From NCBI RefSeq assembly GCF_934660935.1, contig NZ_CAKUIH010000002.1, positions 124,001 to 188,000 of the forward strand: DNA of 64,000 bases. The letters are read 5' to 3'. This stretch comes from an uncultured Parolsenella sp. GTDB lineage: Bacteria > Actinomycetota > Coriobacteriia > Coriobacteriales > Atopobiaceae. Every line of letters begins with the position of its first letter. Position 1 is the first letter of the stretch. Positions 17,756-27,233 of the stretch are shown one piece after another. Both the position numbers and the translations under genes were made by a program. The notes under the pieces are model-generated. The model did not search any database. It saw nothing but the letters and a program-made list of their open reading frames with translations, and had not been told where the DNA came from.

Positions 17756-19326
17756 TGTCTTCACGCGCCAACGCCAGCGTGGCTTCTGCGCGCGGCTCCC
17801 GGGCGGGCCGCGAGGAGTCGTCTGCCTCAAACATAGAGCGCAAGATCATGGGCGTGCCCGCTTCGATCATGAAGCCGAGGCTCTTGTTCGTCGCGGCCAT
17901 CGTCGCGCTGACGTGCTTCGGCCTCGTCATGATCTTCTCGGCCTCCTCGATCGAGGCCCTGTCCGAGCAGGGCGACGCCGCGTATTACCTGAAGCGTCAG
18001 CTGCTTTGCATCGGCCTTGGCCTCATACTCGCGTTTTGCACGGGATTCTTCGACTATCACAGCATCTGTTCGAGGCCCGTGCTGCTGTTCCTCTGGGTCG
18101 TGACGATGGGCATGCTGGTCGTCGTCTTCGTCGCCGGATCGGGCGCCAACGGAGCGACGCGCTGGCTAAGCGTGGGACCGCTCCGCATCCAGCCCTCGGA
18201 GTTCGCCAAGGTGACGGTCTTGTACGCGGCCGCCACGCTTGCCTCGGAGTTCTTTGGCGACCGTGCCACGTCGATTGGCTCGTTCGCGATCACCGCGGGA
18301 GTCGCCCTCGGCGGGCCGCTCGCGCTCATCCTCGTCCAGCCTGACAAGGGAACCACGGGCATCATCGTCTTGATGATCATCTCGCTTGCCTATGCCTCGG
18401 GCTTTCGGCGCGACCTGATCGTCAAGGTCCTTGGCGCCCTGTGCGCCATGGCGATGGTCATCGTCCTCTCCGACGGCTACTCGCGCCAACGCGTCCTCAC
18501 GATGCTCGACCCCTGGCTGGATCAATGGGACTCCGGCTATCAGCTCACGCAGGGGTTCATGGCCTTTGGCTCCGGTGGTCTTTTCGGCCGTGGCCTCGGC
18601 ATGAGCGTCGCCAAGTACTCCTACCTCCCCGAGGCGCACAACGACTTCATCTTCGCCGTCATCGGCGAGGAACTGGGCCTCGTGGGCACGCTCTTTGTCG
18701 TCGCGCTTTTCGTGCTCCTCGCGTATGAGGCCAAGAAGATCGCCGATTCCGCCCCTGACCTCATGGGCCGTCTCATCGTCATCGGGGCGACGACCCTGTT
18801 TCTCACGCAGTTCTTCCTGAACGTCTTTGGCGTGCTCGGCTTCTTCCCGCTCTCTGGCAAGCCCCTGCCGTTCCTGAGCTATGGCGGCTCCTCGATCATG
18901 AGCTGCCTGGCGCTGGCGGGGGCCATCGTGGGCGTCTCGAGGCATTCGAGCCTCCCCGAGACGGAGCACGACCGTCGTCGTAGGCAGATCGGCGTCGTCT
19001 CGGACGAGGAGGACACGGGCGTTGGCGAGGCGCACGTGAGGGGCGTCGGATACGCGACGCCTCCCACGAGTAGGCCTAGCTCGCGTGGTTCCGGCTACTC
19101 CGGCGCAGGTTCGCGCGTCGCCTCGACGCCGCTTCAGGGCAGGCCCTCGTCGGGCGGTGCCTTCACCGTCGTCGAGGGAGGGGCGGGCAGGGCCGCTGGC
19201 CCCCGCCAGAGGATCAACCTCCAGGGTGACGCGCGCTCGCGTCTGCGCTCGGACGATAAGGGTCCCAGGGTCCGCAACAACGGCGGTGCCTCGGGTGGTT
19301 CAAACAGACCAAGGAGAAGGGGATAG
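17755..19326 (+). CDS. ftsW: Peptidoglycan polymerase FtsW with a long C-terminal tail
   Basis: A 523-residue SEDS-family glycosyltransferase that works with FtsI at the septum. About ten membrane helices span residues 40-395. SEDS features include ANGATRWLSVGPLRIQPSE, the PEAHNDFIFAVIGEELGL block with the catalytic-type Asp, and PLPFLSYGGSS. The last 130 residues after the final helix are Ser/Gly/Arg/Pro-rich without a domain I recognise. This tail is much longer than in E. coli and may be a cytoplasmic interaction region. The GTG overlaps the murD stop. Confidence 0.93.
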   Translation: MSSRANASVASARGSRAGREESSASNIERKIMGVPASIMKPRLLFVAAIVALTCFGLVMIFSASSIEALSEQGDAAYYLKRQLLCIGLGLILAFCTGFFDYHSICSRPVLLFLWVVTMGMLVVVFVAGSGANGATRWLSVGPLRIQPSEFAKVTVLYAAATLASEFFGDRATSIGSFAITAGVALGGPLALILVQPDKGTTGIIVLMIISLAYASGFRRDLIVKVLGALCAMAMVIVLSDGYSRQRVLTMLDPWLDQWDSGYQLTQGFMAFGSGGLFGRGLGMSVAKYSYLPEAHNDFIFAVIGEELGLVGTLFVVALFVLLAYEAKKIADSAPDLMGRLIVIGATTLFLTQFFLNVFGVLGFFPLSGKPLPFLSYGGSSIMSCLALAGAIVGVSRHSSLPETEHDRRRRQIGVVSDEEDTGVGEAHVRGVGYATPPTSRPSSRGSGYSGAGSRVASTPLQGRPSSGGAFTVVEGGAGRAAGPRQRINLQGDARSRLRSDDKGPRVRNNGGASGGSNRPRRRG

Positions 19327-19328
19327 CG

Positions 19329-20450
19329 ATGGCAGACAAGCTCAGGGTCGCGATTGCGGCGGGCGGTACGGCTGGCCACATCAATCCGGCGCTTGCGCTC
19401 GCGGAGGAGCTTCGCGACCGCGGCCACGAAGTGACCTTCTATGGCCGCCCCTCCAAGCTCGAGGGAACGCTCGTGCCTGCTGCGGGTTTCGAGCTCGTGC
19501 CCGTCGAGGTCACGGGCTTCGACCGCTCTCGCCCCTGGACCGCGCTTACGTCGCTCTACCGCGTCTGGTCCGCGAAGAGGGCCCTCGGCAAGCTCTTCCG
19601 CGCGCAGGGCGCGCCCGATGTCGCCTGCGGCTTTGGCGCCTACGTCGAGGTTCCGCTCCTGGGCTGGTGCAAGGACGCTCACGTACCCTATCTGCTTCAC
19701 GAGCAGAACTCCGTTCCGGGGCTTGCCAACAAGATGATGGCGGCTCACGCGGAGCGCGTCTGCATATCCGTGCCCGCCGCGCGTGAGGTCTTCGCCCGCG
19801 CGGACAAGCCCGAGCTCGTGGTGCTCACGGGCAATCCCGTTCGCAGGAGCGTCATCGCGGGTTCGCGCGAGGCCGGCCGTGAGGCGCTAGGCATCCCCGC
19901 CGACGCCACGCTGCTGCTCGTCTTTGGTGGCAGCCTTGGCGCGCGCACCCTCAACGAGGGTATGGCAGCCCTCAAGGAGCGGCTGCTTGCGGTTGACGGA
20001 CTCTATGTCGTGCAGTCGACGGGCAAGGGCGGCTATGACGCTGCCGCGGAGGCCCTCGCGCTCACGGAGGATCAGGCCAGGCGCTGGCGCCTTCTTCCCT
20101 ACATCGACAACATGGGAGACGTGCTCGCCTCGGCGGACCTCGTGCTCTCGCGTGCCGGCGCCTCATCCATCGCGGAGATTGCCGCCCTCGGCGTACCCTC
20201 CGTGCTCGTTCCGTATCCCTTCGCCACGGCGGACCACCAGACCACGAACGCCCGCTACCTCACCGACGCGGGCGCCGCGGTGCTCTTCACCGATGAGGAG
20301 GTCTCCGGCGAGGCGTTTGCCGAGAAGCTCCTCGCGCTCGTGACGGACGCGCAGGAGCGCGGCGCCATGCGCGAGCGCGCCCGGGGCCTTGCCCAGGACC
20401 GCGCCGCCGTCAAGCTCGCCGACGAGCTCGAGGCCGTCGCGCGCGCCTAG
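19329..20450 (+). CDS. murG: UDP-GlcNAc transferase MurG
   Basis: A 373-residue GT28 glycosyltransferase that converts lipid I to lipid II at the inner membrane face. The N-terminal donor/acceptor loop AAGGTAGHINPALALA, the LHEQNSVPGLANK segment, the central LLVFGGSLGARTLNEGM and the C-terminal UDP-sugar region SRAGASSIAEIAALGVPSVL are intact. It starts three bases after the ftsW stop, with AAGGGG upstream of the ATG. Confidence 0.95.
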   Translation: MADKLRVAIAAGGTAGHINPALALAEELRDRGHEVTFYGRPSKLEGTLVPAAGFELVPVEVTGFDRSRPWTALTSLYRVWSAKRALGKLFRAQGAPDVACGFGAYVEVPLLGWCKDAHVPYLLHEQNSVPGLANKMMAAHAERVCISVPAAREVFARADKPELVVLTGNPVRRSVIAGSREAGREALGIPADATLLLVFGGSLGARTLNEGMAALKERLLAVDGLYVVQSTGKGGYDAAAEALALTEDQARRWRLLPYIDNMGDVLASADLVLSRAGASSIAEIAALGVPSVLVPYPFATADHQTTNARYLTDAGAAVLFTDEEVSGEAFAEKLLALVTDAQERGAMRERARGLAQDRAAVKLADELEAVARA

Positions 20451-20550
20451 GGCCCGCGGGCAGAGTTGTGCCGGCACGCACCTTGGGCTCGCTCCAGCTT
20501 ACGTCGTTGCCATTCGCAAATCCGAGGCGTCGCATGCCCAGAGGCCGGGT

Positions 20551-20578
20551 GCCGAGGGCCTGCGGCGCCTCGGCCTTT
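20551..20578 (+). terminator. Probable terminator after murG
   Basis: GCCGAGG (20551-20557) pairs with CCTCGGC (20568-20574), with further inner GCC/GGC pairing, and is followed by CTTT. It divides the dcw cluster into a murF-murG part and a murC-ftsZ part. Confidence 0.5.
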
Positions 20579-20604
20579 GGCGTTCCTGATGAAGACGGGC
20601 ATGC

Positions 20605-20652
20605 TTGTGCGCGCGACCGTGGGGCTGGGCTAAACTAAAGAGCTGTATGCGA
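20605..20652 (+). promoter_or_regulatory. Candidate murC promoter with conserved initial transcribed sequence
   Basis: A -10-like TAAACT at 20631-20636 is followed eight bases later by GTATGCG (20645-20651). The same GAGCTGTATGCG occurs at the same distance from the alaS -10. A TTGTGC at 20605 is a possible but badly spaced -35 (20 bases). Confidence 0.45.
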
Positions 20653-20723
20653 ATCCAACGCGTGTCTTCTGGCATGCGGACAGGTGCGGCTATCGCCGCC
20701 ACAAACAAGAGGGGAGCCATCGC

Positions 20724-22133
20724 ATGGCAACCACTTCTGAGAAGCTTCCGTTCGAGCGCGTCCACATCATCGGCATTGGTGGTGCCGGCATGAGCGGCAT
20801 CGCGCTCGTCCTCCACGAGCGTGGCATTCACGTCACCGGCAGCGACCTCAAGAGCTCTCGCTACGTTCGCGAGCTCGAGGCTGCCGGCATCGAGGTTCAC
20901 GTTGGCCATGACGCCGCCACGATCGACGCCGTGAACCCTGACGTCGTCGTCATCTCGACGGCCATTCCGGAGTCTAACCCCGAGGTCATCCGCGCCCGCG
21001 AGCTCGGCATCGACGTCTGGCCGCGCGCCAAGATGCTCCCAGCCCTCTCGCTCGGCCACAAGACCATCGCGGTTTCCGGTACCCACGGCAAGACCACCAC
21101 GTCTTCCATGGTCACCACCATGCTTGACCGCATGAAGCTCGACCCGTCGTTCCTCATCGGCGGCTTCGTCGAGGGCTACGACACGAACGCCCACAGCGGC
21201 AAGTCCGAGTTCTACGTGGCCGAGGCCGACGAGTCCGACGGCTCCTTCCTCTTCTTCGACCCGACCGTCGTCGTGGTCACCAACATCGAGGCGGACCACC
21301 TCGACCACTACGGCACCATCGAGAACCTCGAGAACACCTTCGGCCAGTTCATGGGTTCCGTGGGCGAAGACGGCTGGGTCGTCGCCTGTGGCGAGTCCGA
21401 GCGCGTGCGTAGGGTCGCCGCCTCCTGCGGCCGTAAGGTCGCCACGTACGGCTTCGAGGGCGACGGAGAGTTCGACTACGTCTGCGTCCCCGAGCCGACG
21501 CACCACTCCATCGAAAGCCACCTCACGGTGAAGACCCCCTCTGGCTCCGAGGTCAAGGTCGTCATCAAGGCCAACCCCGGCCGCCACAACATGCTGAACG
21601 CCACCGCCGCCATTGCCGTGGCGGATGTCCTCGGCCTCGACATCGAGAAGGCCGCGGCCGCCCTCTCCACCTTCGCCGGCGTAAAGCGCCGCTTCACCCA
21701 CGTCGGCGACGTGGACGGCATCACCGTCGTCGATGACTACGGCCACCACCCCACGGAGGTCGCCGCGACCCTCTCCGCCGCCTCCGGCCTTGACTATGAC
21801 CGCGTGGTCGTCGTCTTCCAGCCGCACCGCTACACGCGCACCCAGGCCCTGGCGGAGCAGTTCGGCCACGCCTTCGACGACGCTGACGTCCTCTTCGTGA
21901 TGGACGTCTTCTCCGCGGGCGAGATGCCGATCCCCGGCATCTCCGGCAAGACCGTCGCCAACTCCGTCAAGGAGAACGGCCATGTCGCCGAGGTGAACTA
22001 CGTCCCCAACCGTCGTGAGCTCATGGCGCGCCTCGTCGAGGAGGTTCGCCCCGGCGACATCCTCCTGACCATGGGCGCCGGTGACGTCACCCTCGTGGGT
22101 CCGGCGTTCATCGAGGCAAAGAACGAGGCCTAG
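20724..22133 (+). CDS. murC: UDP-N-acetylmuramate–L-alanine ligase MurC
   Basis: A 469-residue Mur ligase for the first amino acid of the stem peptide. The N-terminal domain begins with VHIIGIGGAGMSGIALVL. The ATPase domain shows VSGTHGKTTTSSM and AEADESDGSFLFF, and the Mg-binding EADHLDHYG. The C-terminal domain has NMLNATAAIAVA, VVDDYGHHPTEV and VFQPHRYTRT. MurC follows a 273-base gap and appears to start a new transcript. Confidence 0.96.
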   Translation: MATTSEKLPFERVHIIGIGGAGMSGIALVLHERGIHVTGSDLKSSRYVRELEAAGIEVHVGHDAATIDAVNPDVVVISTAIPESNPEVIRARELGIDVWPRAKMLPALSLGHKTIAVSGTHGKTTTSSMVTTMLDRMKLDPSFLIGGFVEGYDTNAHSGKSEFYVAEADESDGSFLFFDPTVVVVTNIEADHLDHYGTIENLENTFGQFMGSVGEDGWVVACGESERVRRVAASCGRKVATYGFEGDGEFDYVCVPEPTHHSIESHLTVKTPSGSEVKVVIKANPGRHNMLNATAAIAVADVLGLDIEKAAAALSTFAGVKRRFTHVGDVDGITVVDDYGHHPTEVAATLSAASGLDYDRVVVVFQPHRYTRTQALAEQFGHAFDDADVLFVMDVFSAGEMPIPGISGKTVANSVKENGHVAEVNYVPNRRELMARLVEEVRPGDILLTMGAGDVTLVGPAFIEAKNEA

Positions 22134-22142
22134 GGGCTGCGC

Positions 22143-23063
22143 TTGAGTCTGGCTAACGCATATCTCACACTCTCCGGTGCCGTCGACGCGGATATCACCC
22201 GCGGCGAGCGCCTCGCGCACCGCACGACGTATCGAATCGGTGGCCCCGCGGCGATGCTCGCCGTCTGCCACACGCCCGCGGCTCTCTCTCGCGTGATCGA
22301 GGTCCTCGGCGCCCAGGGCGTCGAGTGGGTCGTCATGGGCAAGGGTTCGAACCTGCTCGTCTCGGACGCCGGCTTTGACGGCTGCGTCATCGTCCTCGGC
22401 CGCGAGTTCTCCCGCATCGAGGTCCTGGCGGAGGATAACAAGATCGTCGCGGGTGCCGCCGTCCCGCTTTCGCGCGTGGTGACCGCGGCGACGAAGGCGT
22501 CGATGTCGGGCCTGGAATTCGCCTGCGGCATCCCGGGCACGCTTGGTGGCGCCGTCTCCATGGATGCGGGCGCGCGTCGCGAGTGGATCGGCCGTCGCGT
22601 CGAGAGCCTCGTGGTCTTTCGCCCCGGAAGGGGCCTCATGCGCGTCTGGGGTACTGACGTCGAGTGGGGCTATCGTTGGACGAGCCTTGGCGGCGCGGAT
22701 ATCGTTCTCGAGGCGACGCTCGCCCTCGACCCCGGCGACCGCGCTGAGATCACCGCCCAGATGGAGCAGCTCCTCGCGCGTAGGCGCGCGACGCAGCCCA
22801 TGGGCAAGCCCTGCTGCGGCTCGGTCTTCAGGAATCCTCCCGGAGACAGGGGCGCGGCCCAGCTCGTCGAGGCATGCGGCCTCAAGGGGTACTCCTCCGG
22901 CGGCGCTCAGGTCTCTGACGTGCACGCCAACTTCGTCGTAAACAACGGCACCGCCACCGCGGCCGACGTCCTGGCCGTCATGAGGGCGATGCATGACAGG
23001 GTGAGGGAGGCAACGGGTGTCGACCTCCAACCGGAAGTCAAGTTCCTCGGCTTCACGTCGTAG
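22143..23063 (+). CDS. murB: UDP-N-acetylenolpyruvoylglucosamine reductase MurB
   Basis: A 306-residue FAD-dependent type II-like MurB that reduces UDP-GlcNAc-enolpyruvate to UDP-MurNAc. FAD-binding motifs RTTYRIGGPAAML, VMGKGSNLLVSD and GIPGTLGGAVSMDAGA are visible. The catalytic Ser lies in CCGSVFRNPPGD and the C-terminal Glu in QPEVKFLG. Start is TTG at 22143, six bases after AGGGG. The 3' end overlaps ftsQ by 47 bases. Confidence 0.95.
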   Translation: MSLANAYLTLSGAVDADITRGERLAHRTTYRIGGPAAMLAVCHTPAALSRVIEVLGAQGVEWVVMGKGSNLLVSDAGFDGCVIVLGREFSRIEVLAEDNKIVAGAAVPLSRVVTAATKASMSGLEFACGIPGTLGGAVSMDAGARREWIGRRVESLVVFRPGRGLMRVWGTDVEWGYRWTSLGGADIVLEATLALDPGDRAEITAQMEQLLARRRATQPMGKPCCGSVFRNPPGDRGAAQLVEACGLKGYSSGGAQVSDVHANFVVNNGTATAADVLAVMRAMHDRVREATGVDLQPEVKFLGFTS

Positions 23064-24261
23064 CGCGCGCGGTCGCGTCGCCACGCCGCGTGGCTCCTCA
23101 AAGATAGCTTCGCGCACAGGATCGGGTCGTCCGGCCTCTGGGCTGCCGTCCGCGCGCCCCACGGCGCGAGTGACTCCCAGGGTCGCCCCCGGCGGTCCGG
23201 CGGGCTCCAAGGCGGGCACTCGTGGCAAGCTCAATACCCCGGGCTCGCGTCCCAAGACGCCTTCACCGTCGTCTCGCGAGGCGCTGCGCGGGCGCGATGG
23301 GGGCTCGAGCGGCAACGTCAACGTGCGTAGGGTTGCCGTTGGCGCGGGCATCGTCGCCGGCCTCGCCCTCGTCTCGCTAATCGTGCTTCTCGTCTTGGCG
23401 CAGCTGCCGGTCTTCGTGATCACCGGCATCAACGCCACGGCCTCGGAGCACGTGAGCGAGTCCCTGATCGCCAAGCTCGCCTCCGTCGAGGAGGGGACGA
23501 CGCTGCTCAACGTCGACACCTCCCAGATCACGGAGAAGGTCTCGAAGAATCCCTGGGTCAAGCGCGTCATCATCAAGCGCGAGTTTCCGGATACGCTCGG
23601 GGTCTCCATCGAGGAGCGCTCGGTTGCCGCGCTCGTCGTTATTGGCGGCGGTACGAGCGTGTGGGCGCTTGGTGACGACGGTGTCTGGATCGAGCCCGTG
23701 CAACTCGATACCTCTTCCGGGGAGGACGTCGTCCAGCTCGCCCTCGCCCGTGCGCAGGAGATGGGCTGCCTGCTCATCGCCAACGTGCCGGCCACGGTCA
23801 ACCCCGCGCAGGGCGCGCCCTCGACCGATGACCCCATCCTTGATGTCCTGACCTACCAGAGCCAGCTCCCCGATTCCATCAGCGCCGAGGCCCAGGTCTT
23901 CTACGCCGCGAGCTCCGGAAGCATCTCCGTCGTTCTCAAGAGCGGCCTCGAGGTCTCCCTTGGCGCGGCGAATGATGTCTCCGCAAAGGCTCAGGCCCTG
24001 AGCGAGATCATGGCTAACTACGGCGATCAGCTCACCTACGTCAACGTTCGCGTCCCGAGCAAGCCCACCTATCGCAAGGTCGCGGATGGCACCACGCTTT
24101 CTGGCGCTGCCAACACCGTGGCGCAGATCACGGCCGAGTCCACGCCGGCGACAACCTCTTCCTCGAGCGATGACTCCGGCGAGGATGCCGGTGACGGCTC
24201 GGATGGTGACTCCGCCGGAGACTCTGGCCAGTACGAAGATGCGGGGGCGGACGAGGGATAA
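23017..24261 (+). CDS. ftsQ: Cell division protein FtsQ/DivIB
   Basis: A 414-residue bitopic division protein. A very basic, Ser/Arg/Gly-rich cytoplasmic region of about 100 residues precedes one membrane helix (about 105-130). The POTRA domain follows (FVITGINATASEHVSESLIA onward) with the FtsQ-type NPWVKRVIIKREFPDTL, then the beta domain. The C-terminal 50 residues are Ser/Asp/Gly-rich. GTG at 23017 is used because GAGGGAGG lies six bases before it, inside the end of murB. Confidence 0.88.
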   Translation: MSTSNRKSSSSASRRSARGRVATPRGSSKIASRTGSGRPASGLPSARPTARVTPRVAPGGPAGSKAGTRGKLNTPGSRPKTPSPSSREALRGRDGGSSGNVNVRRVAVGAGIVAGLALVSLIVLLVLAQLPVFVITGINATASEHVSESLIAKLASVEEGTTLLNVDTSQITEKVSKNPWVKRVIIKREFPDTLGVSIEERSVAALVVIGGGTSVWALGDDGVWIEPVQLDTSSGEDVVQLALARAQEMGCLLIANVPATVNPAQGAPSTDDPILDVLTYQSQLPDSISAEAQVFYAASSGSISVVLKSGLEVSLGAANDVSAKAQALSEIMANYGDQLTYVNVRVPSKPTYRKVADGTTLSGAANTVAQITAESTPATTSSSSDDSGEDAGDGSDGDSAGDSGQYEDAGADEG

Positions 24262-24319
24262 CACCGCTACCGCCGGCGGCCCCAATCTGCAGTTCGCGTG
24301 AAAAAACGCCAACGATTTG

Positions 24320-24349
24320 TTGACAGGGGAGCGCCATATATGACAGTAT
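24320..24349 (+). promoter_or_regulatory. Candidate ftsZ promoter
   Basis: A consensus -35 TTGACA (24320-24325) lies in the 223-base ftsQ–ftsZ gap. The -10 is uncertain: GACAGT (16-base spacer) and CAGTAT (18-base spacer) are both possible. The rest of the gap codes for no plausible protein, although the ftsZ frame stays open through part of it. Confidence 0.45.
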
Positions 24350-24484
24350 GTGCCGCTTTACCTTTCGGGTAGAGCTAAACCTGAGCTTGAGAGTTTGAAG
24401 AATATGGCTAAACACAGCGCCACTAAGACGGGCCCCGCCCACAGAAGAACGACCACAACAAGCACCGCCACGCAAGGAGGAACC

Positions 24485-25597
24485 ATGAGCGCCACCGATA
24501 CCCTCAGCAACTACCTCGCCGTCATCAAGGTCGTCGGAGTCGGCGGTGGCGGCACCAACGCCGTCAACCGCATGATCGAGGAGGGCATCCGCGGCGTCGA
24601 GTTCGTGGCTGTCAACACCGATGCCCAGGCTCTCGCCATGTCTGACGCGGACGTGAAGGTCCACATCGGTACCGACATCACCAAGGGCCTTGGCGCTGGC
24701 GCCAACCCCGAGGTCGGCGCTCAGGCCGCCGAGGACTCCCGTGACGAGATCAAGGCCGCCCTTGCCGGCGCCGACATGGTCTTCATCACCGCGGGCGAGG
24801 GTGGCGGCACCGGCACCGGCGCTGCCCCTGTCGTCGCCGACATCGCCAAGAACGACGTGGGCGCCCTCACCATCGCCGTCGTCACCAAGCCGTTCACCTT
24901 CGAGGGCCGCAAGCGCACCGCCAGCGCCCTTACCGGCGTCGAGAACCTCTCCGAGAACGTCGACACCCTCATCGTCATTCCGAATGACCGCCTCCTCGAC
25001 CTCGCCGAGAAGAAGACGACCATGCTCGAGGCCTTCCGCATGGCGGACGACGTCCTGTGCCAGGGCACCCAGGGCATCACGGACCTCATCACCGTCCCGG
25101 GCCTCATCAACCTCGACTTCGCCGACGTCTGCACGATCATGCGCGGCTCCGGCACGGCCATGATGGGCATCGGCATGGCCTCTGGCGACAACCGCGCCAC
25201 CGACGCCGCCCAGGAGGCCATCTCCAGCCGCCTGCTCGAGAGCTCCGTCGACGGCGCCACCCGCGTCCTGCTCTCCATCGCCGGCAACAAGGACCTCGGC
25301 ATCACCGAGATCTCCGACGCCGCAGACCTCGTCGCTTCCAACGTTGACCCCGAGGCCAACATCATCTTCGGAACCACGGTCGACGAGAGCCTGGGCGATC
25401 AGGTCCGCATCACCGTCATCGCCACCGGCTTCGCCGATGCCTCCCAGCAGCCGTCCCTCCTCGGTGACTTCCGCGCTCCCGCTGCGGTCGAGACCCCGGC
25501 CCCGGCCCCCGCTGCTGCTCCCGCCCGCCCTGCCGCGAGCACCACGGGCAGCAAGGAGTTCGACATTCCTGACTTCCTGAAGCGTGGCCGCCTGTAA
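24485..25597 (+). CDS. ftsZ: Cell division GTPase FtsZ
   Basis: A 370-residue tubulin-like GTPase that forms the Z-ring. GTP-binding motifs IKVVGVGGGGTNAVNRM and GEGGGTGTGAAPVVA (tubulin signature) are present, as is the T7 loop NLDFADVCTIM. After an Ala/Pro linker the C-terminal peptide DIPDFLKRGRL matches the conserved tail bound by SepF and other partners. The ATG at 24485 has a perfect AAGGAGG four bases upstream. Its stop overlaps the pgeF ATG (TAATG). No ftsA is present, so SepF (31709) is the likely membrane tether. Confidence 0.97.
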   Translation: MSATDTLSNYLAVIKVVGVGGGGTNAVNRMIEEGIRGVEFVAVNTDAQALAMSDADVKVHIGTDITKGLGAGANPEVGAQAAEDSRDEIKAALAGADMVFITAGEGGGTGTGAAPVVADIAKNDVGALTIAVVTKPFTFEGRKRTASALTGVENLSENVDTLIVIPNDRLLDLAEKKTTMLEAFRMADDVLCQGTQGITDLITVPGLINLDFADVCTIMRGSGTAMMGIGMASGDNRATDAAQEAISSRLLESSVDGATRVLLSIAGNKDLGITEISDAADLVASNVDPEANIIFGTTVDESLGDQVRITVIATGFADASQQPSLLGDFRAPAAVETPAPAPAAAPARPAASTTGSKEFDIPDFLKRGRL

Positions 25598-26403
25598 TGA
25601 CGGGCCCTTCGCTCACCCGGTACGTCTCGAACGGCGTGACCCTGCTCGGCGACACCGATCGCCCGGGCGGGGTCACGTTCGCGTTTACCGAGCGTGAGGG
25701 TGGAGTCTCAAAAGGCCAGTTCGCTAGCCTGAACCTGGGATCTCGCTGCGGCGATGAGCCGGCAGACGTCGCGGAGAACCGCGCGCGTGCGCTCACCGCC
25801 GTGGGGGCCGCGGACATCGCCGGCAACCTCGTGGAGCCCAAGCAGGTCCACGGGGACACTGTGCTTGTCATTCGCGACGCCGCGCCAGACGCTATCGAGG
25901 CCGCCCGCGTCGAGGCGCTCGAGGGGGCGGACGCCATTGTCTGCACGGCCCCTGGAGTTCCCGTGCTCCTGTGCTTCGCGGACTGCGTGCCGGTCGTGCT
26001 TGCGGTGCCCGGGGCGTTCGCGGTCATCCACTCCGGTTGGCGCGGGACGCTCGCGCGCATCTCCGCCAAGGCCCTCGGCATCCTCTGCCGCGAGGCGAAC
26101 GCTCGCCCGGACGAGGTCTATGCCTACATTGGCCCGCACATCCTTGGCGAGGACTACGAGGTGTCGCCCGAGCTGCTGCAGACCTTCGTGGATGAGTTTG
26201 GTAGCATGGTTCATGCTGCCTCGACGAACTCGAACCTTGACTTGTCCGCAGCCATAGCGTGCGCCCTCGGGGATGCCGGCCTTCCTGCCGCCAACCTCGT
26301 GGATTCGTGCGTTTCCACGGCCGCCAACACCGGTCGTTTCTTTTCGTATCGAGCGGAAGGGGGGCTATGCGGTCGTCACGCTGCTATCGCCTACCTCTCG
26401 TAA
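25597..26403 (+). CDS. pgeF: Peptidoglycan editing factor PgeF (YfiH/YlmD; DUF152)
   Basis: A 268-residue YfiH/YlmD-family protein. Members act as copper- or zinc-dependent oxidoreductases, purine nucleoside phosphorylases, or an editing factor that removes misincorporated L-Ser from UDP-MurNAc. Metal ligands are visible in PKQVHGDTVLV, LCFADCVPVVL and VIHSGWRGTLARI. The C-terminal GPHILGEDYEV and the final region GRFFSYR complete the fold. It overlaps ftsZ by one base and pstS by 37 bases, so it couples the division and phosphate genes. Confidence 0.9.
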   Translation: MTGPSLTRYVSNGVTLLGDTDRPGGVTFAFTEREGGVSKGQFASLNLGSRCGDEPADVAENRARALTAVGAADIAGNLVEPKQVHGDTVLVIRDAAPDAIEAARVEALEGADAIVCTAPGVPVLLCFADCVPVVLAVPGAFAVIHSGWRGTLARISAKALGILCREANARPDEVYAYIGPHILGEDYEVSPELLQTFVDEFGSMVHAASTNSNLDLSAAIACALGDAGLPAANLVDSCVSTAANTGRFFSYRAEGGLCGRHAAIAYLS

Positions 26404-27233
26404 CGGCAACGCTCGCCCTTGTGGGCGCGCTCGCGCTCTCGGGTTGCGCGGATTCCTCCGCCTCCGAGACGCTGACCGTCGCGGGTTCCACCACGGTGCT
26501 TCCCATCGCCGAGATGGCTGCCGAGGATTTTGAGGCCAACACGGGCACGAACGTGCTCGTGAGCGGTCTTGGTTCCTCTGCCGGCATCGAGGCGGTCTCC
26601 AACGGCACTGCGGATATCGCCACCTCGAGCCGCCAGCTTACGGCTGAGGAGTCCGAGCACGAGCTTGTCGAGACGGTCATCGCGCATGACGGCATCGCCG
26701 TCATCGTGAGCCCGGAGAACCCGGTCAAGGGTCTCACCACCGAGCAGCTCCGAGACATCTATGCCGGAAAGATCCGCAACTGGAGTGAGGTCGGCGGTCC
26801 TGACCTCGCCATTCAGGTCGTGAACCGCGATGAGGCGTCCGGCACTCGCGAGGCGTTCCGCACGATCGTCATGGGCGACGTCTCGTTCGACCGCACCGCC
26901 GCGGTTCTCCCCGGCACGGGGCAGGTCCGCGATGTCGTGAGCCGCACGCCCGGTGCCATCGGCTACATCTCCATCGGCTTTGTCGACAATGACTTCGCCA
27001 GCACCTCCGTGCGCTCCCTGGCGATCGACGGCGTCGAGGCGACGGAGGAGAACGTCGAGGACGGGTCCTATCCCATCTCGCGTGATCTCTACTTCTTCAC
27101 CAACGGAGACCCGCAGGGCGCCGCCTATGACTACATCTCCTACGTCCTCTCCGATGCCATGAACGACACCATCCGCGACGCGGGCTACATCCCCGCCCAC
27201 CAGACGCAGGGAGAGGGGAGTGAGGGCAAGTGA
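26367..27233 (+). CDS. pstS: Phosphate-binding lipoprotein PstS
   Basis: A 288-residue extracytoplasmic phosphate-binding protein of the PstSCAB ABC importer. It has a lipoprotein signal with lipobox LALSGC near residue 25. The binding region AGSTTVLPIAEMAAE follows, then DIATSSRQLTAEE and VVNRDEASGTREAF, which bear phosphate-contact Ser/Arg/Asp residues. The ATG at 26367 follows GGAAGGGGGG and lies inside the end of pgeF. Its stop overlaps the GTG of pstCA by four bases. Confidence 0.93.
   Translation: MRSSRCYRLPLVTATLALVGALALSGCADSSASETLTVAGSTTVLPIAEMAAEDFEANTGTNVLVSGLGSSAGIEAVSNGTADIATSSRQLTAEESEHELVETVIAHDGIAVIVSPENPVKGLTTEQLRDIYAGKIRNWSEVGGPDLAIQVVNRDEASGTREAFRTIVMGDVSFDRTAAVLPGTGQVRDVVSRTPGAIGYISIGFVDNDFASTSVRSLAIDGVEATEENVEDGSYPISRDLYFFTNGDPQGAAYDYISYVLSDAMNDTIRDAGYIPAHQTQGEGSEGK

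Noticed and set aside
20499..23837. Very long open frame on the minus strand across murC, murB and ftsQ (over 1000 codons)
   Set aside because: It is antisense to three certain genes; GC-rich third positions keep the complementary frame open. The translation is His/Asp/Arg/Gly-rich with no family motif.
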